A stretch of 64,000 nt of DNA from Sediminibacterium sp. UBA657 (GTDB lineage: Bacteria > Bacteroidota > Bacteroidia > Chitinophagales > Chitinophagaceae), in contig DBOB01000022.1 in NCBI GenBank assembly GCA_002299885.1, positions 1-64,000 of the forward strand, written 5' to 3'. Every line of letters starts with the position of its first letter. Position 1 is the first letter of the stretch. Shown here one piece after another: positions 1 through 9,028 of the stretch. A model generated the notes under the pieces. That model saw only the letters and a program-made list of their open reading frames with translations. It made no database searches and had not been told where the DNA came from. The position numbers and the translations under genes were made by a program.

Positions 1-79
1 GCGGGTTATTAGGATTATTCCTATCTGCCCTTGAGTTTAATACTTTATATTCTAAATCCGTTCTTATAGCAGTCACCAT
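1..79 (-). CDS. Possible N-terminal fragment of an unknown gene, cut by window edge
   Basis: An ATG at 79 on the minus strand opens a frame that stays open for 26 codons to the left edge. The predicted start MVTAIRTDLEY is not one I recognise. Support comes mainly from the well-formed -7 box at 102-109, which would place the transcription start about 15-20 bases before this ATG. It lies 48 bases after the murI stop in the same direction. The fragment is too short to assign a function, and it could equally be the start of an untranslated RNA. Confidence 0.3.
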   Translation of the reverse strand, partial: MVTAIRTDLEYKVLNSRADRNNPNNP

Positions 80-101
80 ACCACTACCTGTGAAAGGACG
101 G

Positions 102-109
102 CAAAAATA
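102..109 (-). promoter_or_regulatory. Bacteroidota-type -7 box (TATTTTTG)
   Basis: On the minus strand 109-102 reads TATTTTTG, a full match to the Bacteroidota sigma-A -7 consensus TAnnTTTG. It lies in the short gap after murI and faces the left window edge, so a transcript probably begins near 98. I see no convincing -33 TTTG element. Confidence 0.45.
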
Positions 110-126
110 GGGTATTTTTTTAATTT

Positions 127-948
127 TTATGCTAAATCTGTGTGTTTTGCTGCAATTTTTTGACCAAAGAACACTGTCCCCTGCTCCTCAAAGCTTGTGG
201 GATTGTCTGTAGTGTAAAACTGGATTTGGCAATTTTTACTACATTTTTGGTCTATTTCTGGGTGATTTTGCAAATAAGTAGCCAAACGCTTTGCAACGAT
301 ATCCCCTTGTGTCACTAATTTGACATTTTCGGGTAGGAAGCTTTGGATCTTTTTTGCCATCAATGGATAATGGGTACAAGCAAGCAATACAGTATCAATT
401 TGAGCGGATTGCGCAAAGAGTTGATCTACGTATAATTTTACAAAGTAATCGGCGCCTGGGCCTTCATGTTGCCCATTTTCGATCAATGGCACCCACATAG
501 GACAAGCTTGTTGGAAAACGGTTGCCTCTGGTGCGAATTTTGACAACTCAATTGGATAACTCTCGCTCTGCACCGTACCTGTGGTGCCTAAGATTCCGAG
601 GTGATGCGAGGATGAAAATTGACCCAATGTTTCAGAACTAGGTCTTATAACACCCAATACTCTTTTATCTGGAGCTAAAGTTGGTAAATCCAATTGTTGA
701 ATATTTCTTAATGCTTTAGCAGATGCCGTATTGCATGCTAAAATGACTAAACTACAACCTTGTTTAAAAAACCATTCTACTGCTTCTAAAGTATAATGGT
801 ACACGGTATCAAAAGACCTTGTGCCATAAGGCGCACGCGCATTGTCTCCCAAATAGAGATAATCATATTGAGGCAGTTGTTGCTTCAATTCTTTTAAGAT
901 GGTTAGACCGCCATAACCACTATCAAAAACGCCAATGGGTGCTTGCAT
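127..948 (-). CDS. murI: Glutamate racemase
   Basis: Interconverts L- and D-glutamate without a cofactor to supply D-Glu for peptidoglycan; cytosolic. The 273-residue protein has the Asp/Glu racemase signature: the DSGYGG motif at residues 9-14, the first catalytic Cys72 in ACNTASA, and the second catalytic Cys191 with His193 in ACTHYPL. Length is normal for MurI. It is the last gene of the minus-strand run headed by the OmpH-like chaperones but is separated from them by a hairpin terminator (979-1009), so it is probably transcribed separately. Start and identity are well supported. Confidence 0.96.
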   Translation of the reverse strand: MQAPIGVFDSGYGGLTILKELKQQLPQYDYLYLGDNARAPYGTRSFDTVYHYTLEAVEWFFKQGCSLVILACNTASAKALRNIQQLDLPTLAPDKRVLGVIRPSSETLGQFSSSHHLGILGTTGTVQSESYPIELSKFAPEATVFQQACPMWVPLIENGQHEGPGADYFVKLYVDQLFAQSAQIDTVLLACTHYPLMAKKIQSFLPENVKLVTQGDIVAKRLATYLQNHPEIDQKCSKNCQIQFYTTDNPTSFEEQGTVFFGQKIAAKHTDLA

Positions 949-978
949 AAAATGATGTTCCCTTATTCCGTAAAACTA

Positions 979-1009
979 ATACACCCCGTTGTAAAACAAC
1001 GAGGTGTAT
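979..1009 (-). terminator. Hairpin terminator after the OmpH-like gene pair
   Basis: A 13-pair stem, 979-991 with 997-1009, around a 5-base loop. The one imperfect position (986/1002) is a C-A mismatch on the plus strand but a G-U wobble in minus-strand RNA, so the structure is intact only in the minus direction. It lies just after the stop of the minus-strand gene at 1031. The following U-run is short. Confidence 0.7.
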
Positions 1010-1030
1010 CAAACTATTTTTTTAAAAATA

Positions 1031-1633
1031 TTATCCTTTTTTAGCTGGAGCTGCTGGCTTAGCGGCACCACCTGTTGCAGCTTTGAAAGCATCTTCGATA
1101 TCCTTAGGAACTGGAAGCTTTAATCTTAAAGCAACACGGATCGTTAAGTTATCAGCGATAGATGGCTGAGCATAAGGAGACAAAGCGTCTGACTTTAAAA
1201 CCAAATTATATTTTTGCTCTGCAACCACTTCGCTCAAAGCTTGTGCAATTTTTTGTCTGTATGGCAATAACAAAGCTTCTTGTTTTTGCTCCATCATTTG
1301 TTGTTGGTACTGTTGCCAGTTGATCAACTTGTATTTTAAACGATTTAAATCGTCGGTCGCCATTTGTAAAGCCTTTGGTCTCTTAGACAAATCAGCAGAA
1401 TCTCTTTTGTAGATACTATCTTTTACTTGGTAATCCTTTAATGTGTAGTTGTACTCGTCTTGTAAAGAATCCTTCGCATAAGAGTTTAATACTGTATCTA
1501 ATTTTTCTTGGATACCAGGGAATAATGCGATTACGCTTTGGTCATCGAAATAACCAATTTTTGTTTGTGCAGTAACGCTGTTGCCAAAAGAACATGCCAC
1601 TAACAAGATGGCTGCAAATAAAACTTTCTTCAT
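1031..1633 (-). CDS. OmpH/Skp-family periplasmic chaperone (paralogue 1)
   Basis: A 200-residue exported protein with a signal peptide at about 1-22 (hydrophobic run ending in VTAQ), then KIGYFDDQSV, the beta strand typical of OmpH/Skp, and a long charged helical region (about 50-125) that in Skp forms the tentacle-like coiled coils gripping unfolded outer-membrane proteins. The C-terminus is Ala/Pro/Lys-rich. It is longer than its upstream neighbour and diverged from it. Location directly downstream of a second ompH and of bamA fits a role in delivering beta-barrel proteins to the BAM complex. The exact client range cannot be read from sequence. Confidence 0.85.
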   Translation of the reverse strand: MKKVLFAAILLVACSFGNSVTAQTKIGYFDDQSVIALFPGIQEKLDTVLNSYAKDSLQDEYNYTLKDYQVKDSIYKRDSADLSKRPKALQMATDDLNRLKYKLINWQQYQQQMMEQKQEALLLPYRQKIAQALSEVVAEQKYNLVLKSDALSPYAQPSIADNLTIRVALRLKLPVPKDIEDAFKAATGGAAKPAAPAKKG

Positions 1634-1653
1634 GTCTATTTTTGTTTGTTTGT

Positions 1654-2181
1654 TTAATTATTGATGACCCCTAACTCTTTTAAAATATCGTCACTTTTAT
1701 CCAACTTAGGGTCTGCAAATATAATGGTAATTCCTTCACTTTTATCTAAAATGAAGTCATACGAACGGGCGGTAGCCATTTTTTGAACAGCATTATAGAC
1801 CTTATCTTGTATTGGCTTCACTAATTTTTGACGCTCTTTGAACAAATCCCCCTCGTATCCGAATCGCTTTTTTTGTAACTCGCGCAAAGCCTTTTCTTTC
1901 ATAAACAATTCATCTTCACGCTTTTTTCTCAAATCTTCGGACAACATAAACTGCTCCGCTTCATAGTTCTTGTACATTTTGTCCAAGATCATTTGTTGCT
2001 CATCAATTTCTTGTTGCCACTGATCACCTAAGGCTTTTAATTTTTTATCTGCTTCCTTGTATTCAGGAATTTTGTCTAAAATATACTTCGTATTGATTAC
2101 TGCATATTTTGATTGTGCTTCTGCAGTAAAGGATAAGCTAAGGAGTAAAGCACCCAATAAAAACAATTTGATATATTTCAT
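1654..2181 (-). CDS. OmpH/Skp-family periplasmic chaperone (paralogue 2)
   Basis: A 175-residue protein with an N-terminal signal peptide (about 1-22, ending in AEAQ), the OmpH strand KYAVINTKYILDKIPEY, and a central highly charged coiled-coil helix (about 40-125) with Gln, Glu and Lys repeats. This is the classic Skp architecture and the usual family length. It lies between bamA (34 bases upstream) and the second ompH (20 bases downstream), the standard Bacteroidota bamA-ompH-ompH order, so the three are probably one operon for outer-membrane protein assembly. Confidence 0.92.
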   Translation of the reverse strand: MKYIKLFLLGALLLSLSFTAEAQSKYAVINTKYILDKIPEYKEADKKLKALGDQWQQEIDEQQMILDKMYKNYEAEQFMLSEDLRKKREDELFMKEKALRELQKKRFGYEGDLFKERQKLVKPIQDKVYNAVQKMATARSYDFILDKSEGITIIFADPKLDKSDDILKELGVINN

Positions 2182-2215
2182 AATCTAGGTATTTATTTTT
2201 GGTAATGGAGTGATT

Positions 2216-4954
2216 TTATTCTGGTTCAAATCCTAACATAAATGTAAATCTAGCTGCATCCTTCAATGAATTGGTTCCGTTTAAACGATCTAGACCAATA
2301 CCATAATCAAATCCAAGCAAACCAAACATCGGAAGGAAGAAACGCATACCCACACCAACTGATCTTCTTAGATTAAATGGATTGTACTCTTTCATACTAT
2401 ACCATCCATTGGCTGCTTCAAAAAAGCCCAAAGCATAAATGGTGCTACTTGCAGCCAAACTTAATGGGTATCTAAGTTCAACAGCATACTTATTGAAAAT
2501 GGTAAACTTCTGTCTTGAAGATTGTTGATCAGGATTGATTTTTGGATTAGAGGATTCATATACTGGATAACCTCTTTGTGCAATGATATCAAAACCTAAT
2601 AATGCAAACTGATTACTTAAACCTGCATCTCCCACTTGGAATCGCTCGAATGGAGAAATCGCTAATTCTGAATTATACCTTCCTACAAAACCATATTTAG
2701 CTGCAAACTTCAACACAAATTGTTTATTACGATCTTCTCCTGCTGGCTTACCTAATGGCACAAACCACTCTCCATTAAAACGCCACTTATGGTATTCTAA
2801 TAATTCATATGGATTCTGTTTATATGCAAAATTAGGATCGAACAAAGAATAAGGAGGTGTCAATTGACCACTCAATAAAAATGTAGAACCTGTTCTTGGG
2901 AACAAAGGTTGATCGACCGAAGTTCTTTGTAATGCAATTCTGAAGTTTAAATTATTTACAATACCATTATCAAAATTAGGCAGATTGAAAGGATCAATTG
3001 CATAGTTCTTTAAGGTATAACGCGTATAGTTTAATCCCATACTTAAAGAGAAAAAGTCATCTGGCCAAGCCAATTGACGACCAAAAGAAACCGTAGCACC
3101 AGTAGTCGAAATATACCTTGAATCAGCCGCATTAGGATCAAACATCCCTGTCAATTGATCAAAGGTTTGTCCAAATTTTGTATTGTATACACTTACTGTT
3201 AAAGAATTACGCTTGATACCACCAAACCAAGGTTCAGTGAATGAGAAGTTAGTTGATCTAAATGCTTTACCATTACTTTGAAAACGAAGACTTAATTTCT
3301 GTCCATCTCCCATTGGCAATGGATCCCAGGCCGATTTTTTGAAAATATTTTTAGAAGAGAAATTATTAAAAGTCACCCCTAAAGTTCCCGTTAAGCCAAT
3401 AAAACCTCCCCATCCAGCACTCAATTCTAATTGATCACTAGACTTTTCTTCTACTCCATAATTGATATCCACTGTTCCATCTTCAGGATTAGGAATGGGA
3501 TCGATTTTGATTTTTTCTTGGTCAAAATAATTTAATTGAGAAATCTCACGTTGAGAACGAATCAATAATGAACGGCTAAATTTATCACCCGGCACTGTTC
3601 TGATTTCTCGACGAATTACAAAATCTTTTGTCTTCTCGTTACCAGCAATTCGAATGGTCTTGATGGTTGCTTGAGGACCTTCTTGAATTCTTACTTCAAA
3701 ATCGATTGTGTCATTGTATACAGCTGTCTCAATTGGATTGATACTAAAAAATAAATAACCATCATCTTGGTAAATACCACTGATATCTCCACCTTCTGCG
3801 GTAGGTGTTTTACCTAATTTATTAAAAAAGATTTCTCTATTATAGATATCTCCTTTTTTAATATTCAGTATACTAGACAAGACTGAATCAGGATATTTTG
3901 TATTACCTCTCCAGGTAATATTACCAAAGAAATACTTTCGTCCTTCTTTGATTTGCATATCAATATTTAAATGCCCAACTGCGTTATGATATATTGTATC
4001 TTTTTCAATCACTGCATCTCTAAATCCTAAAGAGTTATAGTAGTTCAATAAGTTGTCCTTACTCTCGTCGTATTTTTTAATGTCATACTTAGAGGACGAG
4101 AATCCAATTCTTACGTATGGATTTAATATTTTTTTTGTTTTTGAAAACGTCAAGTAACCACGCTCTTTTAAATATTGTTCAAAAGTGTAAGGCGTTGTCT
4201 TTACAATGGCAGGCTTATCATTAACTGGAAACAAGGTTAAGCGAGATTTTTCGTGAATCTCTTTTAAACTTTTCTTTAGTTTAGTCTCATCAACTAAGTT
4301 GCCTCCAAAATTGATATTATTAATTCTAACTTTTGGTCCTTTGGTTACAATAAAATCAAGCACCAATTGATTTTTACGAATTGAATCTTTTGTTTCTTTG
4401 ATTCGGACACTCGCATCTTGAAAACCTTTTTCTGCATAGAATTTTTTAATGCCTTCAATCGCAGTGATGCGCATATTATCAGTCACGACTCTATTGGGTG
4501 TCAAACCTGTTTTTCCAGAAAGTTCTTCGGTCTCCGATTTTTTGATACCTGTGAAATTAAAACGTGCCAATCTTGGCCTTTCTACTACATTGATTTCTAC
4601 ATCAATTTCATTTCCTTTCACATCTGTCAAATAAACACTTACATCACTAAAATAATTTTGATCCATTAATTTACGAATGGCTTTCGCAAAATTATCGCCC
4701 CCAGGCAAAGCCACTTCATCTCCCTCGTTCAGGGTGGACAATGAAAGCAATAAGTTTTCGTCAAAGAATTGGTTACCAACTACTTTAACAGAACGAATCT
4801 TATACTTAGAAGGTGTTTTTTGATTCAAAATACCCAGCAACTTAACATTGATCTGGCTAACCGAGTCCTGCCCTTTTTGGTCTTGGGCAAAACTAGAAGT
4901 GGATAAGATAAGCAAGGATAGTATTCCTATAGTAAACTGGGTCAATTTCTGCAT
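2216..4954 (-). CDS. bamA: BamA outer-membrane protein assembly factor (Omp85)
   Basis: The central subunit of the BAM complex, which folds and inserts beta-barrel proteins into the outer membrane. The 912-residue protein begins with a signal peptide (about 1-23, ending in SSFA), followed by about five POTRA domains to residue ~510 (POTRA-start phrases such as KVVGNQFFDENLLL and RIAGNEKTKDFVIRRE are visible) and then a C-terminal 16-stranded barrel beginning near ELSAGWGGFIGLTG. The lid-loop/L6-like RGYP appears at about residue 800. The length is somewhat over E. coli BamA (810), as is usual in Bacteroidota. It is followed by two Skp-like chaperone genes, probably co-transcribed. Confidence 0.96.
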   Translation of the reverse strand: MQKLTQFTIGILSLLILSTSSFAQDQKGQDSVSQINVKLLGILNQKTPSKYKIRSVKVVGNQFFDENLLLSLSTLNEGDEVALPGGDNFAKAIRKLMDQNYFSDVSVYLTDVKGNEIDVEINVVERPRLARFNFTGIKKSETEELSGKTGLTPNRVVTDNMRITAIEGIKKFYAEKGFQDASVRIKETKDSIRKNQLVLDFIVTKGPKVRINNINFGGNLVDETKLKKSLKEIHEKSRLTLFPVNDKPAIVKTTPYTFEQYLKERGYLTFSKTKKILNPYVRIGFSSSKYDIKKYDESKDNLLNYYNSLGFRDAVIEKDTIYHNAVGHLNIDMQIKEGRKYFFGNITWRGNTKYPDSVLSSILNIKKGDIYNREIFFNKLGKTPTAEGGDISGIYQDDGYLFFSINPIETAVYNDTIDFEVRIQEGPQATIKTIRIAGNEKTKDFVIRREIRTVPGDKFSRSLLIRSQREISQLNYFDQEKIKIDPIPNPEDGTVDINYGVEEKSSDQLELSAGWGGFIGLTGTLGVTFNNFSSKNIFKKSAWDPLPMGDGQKLSLRFQSNGKAFRSTNFSFTEPWFGGIKRNSLTVSVYNTKFGQTFDQLTGMFDPNAADSRYISTTGATVSFGRQLAWPDDFFSLSMGLNYTRYTLKNYAIDPFNLPNFDNGIVNNLNFRIALQRTSVDQPLFPRTGSTFLLSGQLTPPYSLFDPNFAYKQNPYELLEYHKWRFNGEWFVPLGKPAGEDRNKQFVLKFAAKYGFVGRYNSELAISPFERFQVGDAGLSNQFALLGFDIIAQRGYPVYESSNPKINPDQQSSRQKFTIFNKYAVELRYPLSLAASSTIYALGFFEAANGWYSMKEYNPFNLRRSVGVGMRFFLPMFGLLGFDYGIGLDRLNGTNSLKDAARFTFMLGFEPE

Positions 4955-5052
4955 CTGCTGGTGGGGCTATATATGTATAATTTATAAGAGGCGCAAATTA
5001 CTCGTAATATTTCAAAGTCTTTGTTAAAAAGCCAAAAAAACACATGAAAATT

Positions 5053-5793
5053 CTATGTATTTAGGTTGATTTGGGCACTTGTTTTACCAAATCGGCGTTC
5101 TCGGGACTGATAATCCAAAATAGCTGCTATAAACGCCTCTTTTCCAAAAGCAGGCCAACGGGTTTCTGTAAAATAAAGCTCTGCATAAGCCAATTGAAAG
5201 AGCAGAAAATTGCTAATTCGGTGCTCTCCACTAGTTCTAATCATGAGCTCGGGGTCTGGAAAGGCCTTGGTAGATAAGGCTTGTACAAAATGGGTTTCAT
5301 CTATCTGTGTTGGGTCTAATTGGCCTGCCTTAACTTGCTCTCCAAGAGACTTAGTAGCTTGAATGATTTCCCATCTACTACTATAACTTAATGCAATAAC
5401 TAATTGTAAACCAGTATTTTGTGCGGTTATCTGTGTTGCACTTGCAAGGGCTTGTCTTGCTTCATCTGGCAATAAATCTAAGTTCCCTATAAAATGTAGT
5501 CTAATGTTATTTTGATGTAAATCTGGTACTTCCTTGCTGATCGTATCCACAAAAAGCGACATCAAACCCAGTACTTCGGCCTGTGGTCGATCCCAATTCT
5601 CTGTACTAAATGCATATAAAGTGAGGTACTGGATGCCTATTTCAGTGGCCGCCTCTACGACTTTACGAACACTAATCACACCATGATAATGACCATATAA
5701 ACGATCCTGCCCCTGCTCCTCGGCCCACCTGCCATTCCCGTCCATAATGATGGCAATATGTTTTGGCAGCCTTTGTAAGTCCAAATTTTCCAT
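5053..5793 (-). CDS. uppS: Isoprenyl transferase / undecaprenyl diphosphate synthase
   Basis: Condenses isopentenyl diphosphate units onto farnesyl diphosphate in cis configuration to make the C55 lipid carrier for peptidoglycan and surface glycans; cytosolic face of the membrane. The 246-residue protein shows the family's N-terminal IAIIMDGNGRWA motif with catalytic Asp18, the YAFSTENWDRP motif, and the C-terminal PDPELMIRTSGEHRISNFL region with FTETRWPAF. The ATG at 5793 is favoured because a -7 box ends only 4 bases upstream. It lies 98 bases before bamA on the same strand. Confidence 0.96.
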   Translation of the reverse strand: MENLDLQRLPKHIAIIMDGNGRWAEEQGQDRLYGHYHGVISVRKVVEAATEIGIQYLTLYAFSTENWDRPQAEVLGLMSLFVDTISKEVPDLHQNNIRLHFIGNLDLLPDEARQALASATQITAQNTGLQLVIALSYSSRWEIIQATKSLGEQVKAGQLDPTQIDETHFVQALSTKAFPDPELMIRTSGEHRISNFLLFQLAYAELYFTETRWPAFGKEAFIAAILDYQSRERRFGKTSAQINLNT

Positions 5794-5797
5794 GTTG

Positions 5798-5805
5798 CAA
5801 AAATA
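5798..5805 (-). promoter_or_regulatory. -7 box 4 bases before uppS start
   Basis: Minus-strand 5805-5798 reads TATTTTTG, separated from the uppS ATG by only CAAC. In Bacteroidota, transcription begins a few bases after this box, so the uppS transcript should be leaderless or nearly so. No Shine-Dalgarno sequence would fit. Confidence 0.6.
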
Positions 5806-5819
5806 AGAAAATCAACAGG

Positions 5820-6749
5820 TTATTTACGCTTAAATTTAAGTCTGCTAAAGAATCCAGGCTTATTTTGGTTGGACTGCTTGTCTTTCAAACTAGACAATTT
5901 TGACCTTTTACTACCGGGTTTCCCCTTTGCAGGTCCGTATATTTTTATCAAATTATAAGAGACTCCAGCTTTGACAGAGAAAAATTGATCTTTTCCGGAG
6001 CGACTTCCTTGGTATCTATTGATAAAACTACCCGCCCCAATTCTTTCTTCATCAAAGGATCCGCCAATCATAAATTGACTTGCAGCTTCATTTTTTTGTC
6101 TTTGCTCTAACATTTGACCGTCAGGAAAGAAATCCAGTTCATCAGATAATGTAAATCGATACATTGCTTCTCCAAAAACATTCCATCGTCTTGACAAATT
6201 AAATTTAAAACCAATTTGTATTGGAAAATGAATAATCCCTTTTCTTGCACCAAGGCTTGGAAAAACAACAGAGTCAATTTTTAAGGGGCGAAGTAAGGTA
6301 CTTAGACTATCTATTCCAATATTGGAAGTTTTTGCTTCTAAAAGATACCCAACACCAATACCTAAATAAGGTGTGAAACGATACGTTTTATTACCAGGTA
6401 AAAATCTTGTAAAATAAAACTCACTCATCAAACTGATGTCATGGAAGTTTCTTGAAAAAAAGAACCCTCTATTTTTTGCATAAATATTTTCTGAAAGGGT
6501 ATCGTTGGTTCCTATTTGGATCTGCTCGTAGTTTAATCTAAAGCCTCCATAGTCATTGAATTGTTTTTTGTAATAAGCCCCAAAATTATTTTTAAACTTT
6601 AATAAGTCTGGCGCAATATCACCTCTATAACTTGATTGCCCTCCAAATAATCCAATCTCACCTCTATTCTCTACCAATTGAAGGTGCTGTGCTTGAGCGA
6701 AATGCGTCATGCCAAACAGAAAACAAAAAATTAAAATTTGTTTTAGCAT
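5820..6749 (-). CDS. DUF6089 family outer-membrane beta-barrel protein
   Basis: A 309-residue exported protein with a signal peptide at about 1-20 (ending in AQAQ), followed by GEIGLFGGQSSYRGDI, a hallmark of the DUF6089 family found next to bamA/uppS/nadK in Bacteroidota. Alternating aromatic/hydrophobic strands such as GFRLNYEQIQIGTN and YRFTPYLGIGVGYLL indicate a porin-like small barrel. The C-terminal 45 residues are Lys/Ser-rich and probably outside the barrel. It lies 26 bases upstream of uppS and 2 bases downstream of the nadK stop. The molecular function of the family is not known. Confidence 0.85.
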   Translation of the reverse strand: MLKQILIFCFLFGMTHFAQAQHLQLVENRGEIGLFGGQSSYRGDIAPDLLKFKNNFGAYYKKQFNDYGGFRLNYEQIQIGTNDTLSENIYAKNRGFFFSRNFHDISLMSEFYFTRFLPGNKTYRFTPYLGIGVGYLLEAKTSNIGIDSLSTLLRPLKIDSVVFPSLGARKGIIHFPIQIGFKFNLSRRWNVFGEAMYRFTLSDELDFFPDGQMLEQRQKNEAASQFMIGGSFDEERIGAGSFINRYQGSRSGKDQFFSVKAGVSYNLIKIYGPAKGKPGSKRSKLSSLKDKQSNQNKPGFFSRLKFKRK

Positions 6750-6751
6750 GT

Positions 6752-7633
6752 TTAATTTCTTTTATCGAACCCCCAAGTCAATTTTGTTCTTAATGTAGAT
6801 AAGAAACTATTTTCATTCAATCTAATAAAGTGCACGCAAAATGCTTCTTTCTTAACTGCAATTTGAATACCAATTGGTACAATTTCTTTTCTTGCATCTA
6901 ATGCGCAAATTAATTCCTCGGTTCGTCCTTCAATTTCAAATGAAATCACCGAACTGTCTGGAACTACTACTGATCGTACATTTAAGTTATGTGGCGCTAC
7001 TGGAGTGATGACAAAACTAGATGAGTCAGGAAATAAAATAGGACCATTGCAACTCATGTTGTAACCGGTTGAACCAGTAGGTGTAGCAATAATCAGTCCG
7101 TCTGCCCAATAGGAATTTAAAAGTTCTCCATTCAAATAAGTATGAATCTTGATCATTGGCGAAGTATCACGCTTATGAATTGCAAATTCATTTAAAGCAA
7201 ATGGCGTGCCCTCAAAAATTGGCAGGTTACTATCCAAGTGCAACAATGATCTTTTATCTATCACATAAGAACGATTGACTAAAGCTTCTACCATAATAGA
7301 AAGTTCATCTTTAGAAATCGTTGCTAAAAAACCAAGACGTCCATAATTAATACCCAATATTGGGATCAATGTATCGCCCACTAGCGTAATGGCGTCTAAG
7401 ACCGTTCCATCACCCCCTAAGGAAATTAAACAATCAATATTATTATGCAAATCGGAAGAAGCTCCAAATGCAATGAGTGCATCTTTGTTAGCACCTGTAA
7501 CCAAATTGAATTTTTTGATTAAATCTGCATAGATATAAATGGTGATGTCATGTTTTTGCAATTCAGCAATCAAGTCATTTAAAGACTGTTGCTGATCCAA
7601 GTCTACACCTCTACTATAAATAGCTACATTCAT
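6752..7633 (-). CDS. nadK: NAD kinase
   Basis: Phosphorylates NAD to NADP, setting the NADPH pool; cytosolic. The 293-residue protein has the invariant GGDGT motif at 73-77, GINYGRLGFL, the NE motif in ALNEFAIHK, and the conserved TPTGSTGYNMSCNGP substrate loop (about 180-195). Length matches bacterial NAD kinases. It starts 10 bases before the stop of the upstream Omp85-like gene ends its own reading region, and a -7 box overlaps that stop codon, so nadK can be transcribed on its own from a nearly leaderless start. Confidence 0.96.
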   Translation of the reverse strand: MNVAIYSRGVDLDQQQSLNDLIAELQKHDITIYIYADLIKKFNLVTGANKDALIAFGASSDLHNNIDCLISLGGDGTVLDAITLVGDTLIPILGINYGRLGFLATISKDELSIMVEALVNRSYVIDKRSLLHLDSNLPIFEGTPFALNEFAIHKRDTSPMIKIHTYLNGELLNSYWADGLIIATPTGSTGYNMSCNGPILFPDSSSFVITPVAPHNLNVRSVVVPDSSVISFEIEGRTEELICALDARKEIVPIGIQIAVKKEAFCVHFIRLNENSFLSTLRTKLTWGFDKRN

Positions 7634-7637
7634 GAAA

Positions 7638-7645
7638 CAAAGTTA
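7638..7645 (-). promoter_or_regulatory. -7 box overlapping the upstream stop codon, 4 bases before nadK
   Basis: Minus-strand 7645-7638 reads TAACTTTG. Its first three bases are the TAA stop codon of the Omp85-like gene and its last base lies 4 bases (TTTC) before the nadK ATG. The match to TAnnTTTG is complete. It implies a nearly leaderless nadK transcript that does not need the upstream promoter. Confidence 0.5.
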
Positions 7646-9028
7646 AAAATTAATTCCCCCGTGCAAATATAATCCTTTGTCCCCCAATTGATTGATACTA
7701 TAATCAACATTTAACACAAAATCATAGATACTAATTAAATCTACTCCTATACCAGCAGTTCTTAACAAACTATTAGCCAATGGATTCGCTATACTTTTTT
7801 CCGCACTGTAGACATATCCTAATTGAGTAAATACTTTAACCCAAAATGTATATTTAACTGAAGGGAGGAACTTTTTTGTAAAAGGATTTTTCGAGGTATA
7901 AGTTCCAATTTTTTGGTGTAATGCAGCTTTAAATAAGGTGCCTGCATTGCCATCCACAACATAATAATCTAACCCATTCATTTGCATCAATCCATAACCC
8001 ATTAATTTTCGATCACTATAATTTGATTTTTGCATTGTTCTTCCAATCGTTAAAGATTCTGCAAAGATAAATCTACTGGGTGTGATAGGATGTGCTACGA
8101 CCTGTCTAAATTGTATCGCAGATAAATTACTTTCTTTTGAAAATCTTTGAGATAAAGCAATTTCAGTACTTGCACCCTTGGTAGGATAGGGATTGTAATC
8201 GAAACGAACTTTTGAATAAGACCAATTAAGATCTACATAAGAAAATGATTTTTTGTGATTGGGTAATAAATTTGGAGCAATAGCATATGCTGAATCAGAA
8301 ATAGATTCATTCCCAAATCCAACTTGCAAAGCATGTCTCTCAAATAAATTAGGACGATAGGTTAAATTTGCATTCCCTCGATATCCTTCACGAATTATAT
8401 TTTCTGTTCTAAAAAAAACTTGCTTATTACCCATCGTAGCATAATTCACTTCTTTTTGATTGAACTGTGCCCAACCAAAACCCATCCCGTATTTTAATTG
8501 CTTATCAATGAAGGGCAATTGATATCGAACGATTGCTTGATGCGTATAGCCTGTAATATAGCCTACTGTTAACTTATCATTGTTTCCTGTGGCATTGGCT
8601 TGTCTAAGATTAATACCATAATTTACGCGATCTAAACTTCTATTTTGTTCATTCCACCATTGATTAAAATTTCGATCAACCCATCTAAAATAAGGTATAG
8701 GAAAAAAATACCAACGTTCTTTTAATTGAATCTTAATTTTTGCCGAAGCACTATCAAGTAAATCAGTTGAGACAACGGTCTCTAAAAAAAGTGCTGTGTT
8801 AAATAATTGCTGTTGCGCGACAATATTGAGTGAATCGAGGTCGTTTTTTGACAATAGGTCCCCGACTTTATAAGGTAATTCTCTTTTTACAATAAAATCT
8901 CTTGTTTTTTTATTCCCTGTAATTTCTATTGCACTGATCTTAATTTGAGCATGAACTTGAGTGTATCCAATTTGACCAATCCATATAAATAGAAGGAATA
9001 AGAATTTGAAGCTGGTAGACTTAAACAT
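7643..9028 (-). CDS. Short Omp85-superfamily protein: one POTRA domain and a beta-barrel
   Basis: A 461-residue exported protein with a signal peptide (about 1-28, ending in VHAQ). A single POTRA-like domain (about 29-105) begins AIEITGNKKTRDFIVKRELP, close in wording to the last POTRA of the BamA in this window. The rest is beta-rich with alternating hydrophobic strands and ends in an aromatic residue (GGINF), the usual C-terminal signal for BAM-dependent barrels. This is much shorter than BamA or TamA. It may be an Omp85 paralogue with a dedicated substrate or a surface lipid or protein export role; neither is shown. Its start overlaps the CBS gene by 8 bases. Confidence 0.75.
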   Translation of the reverse strand: MFKSTSFKFLFLLFIWIGQIGYTQVHAQIKISAIEITGNKKTRDFIVKRELPYKVGDLLSKNDLDSLNIVAQQQLFNTALFLETVVSTDLLDSASAKIKIQLKERWYFFPIPYFRWVDRNFNQWWNEQNRSLDRVNYGINLRQANATGNNDKLTVGYITGYTHQAIVRYQLPFIDKQLKYGMGFGWAQFNQKEVNYATMGNKQVFFRTENIIREGYRGNANLTYRPNLFERHALQVGFGNESISDSAYAIAPNLLPNHKKSFSYVDLNWSYSKVRFDYNPYPTKGASTEIALSQRFSKESNLSAIQFRQVVAHPITPSRFIFAESLTIGRTMQKSNYSDRKLMGYGLMQMNGLDYYVVDGNAGTLFKAALHQKIGTYTSKNPFTKKFLPSVKYTFWVKVFTQLGYVYSAEKSIANPLANSLLRTAGIGVDLISIYDFVLNVDYSINQLGDKGLYLHGGINF

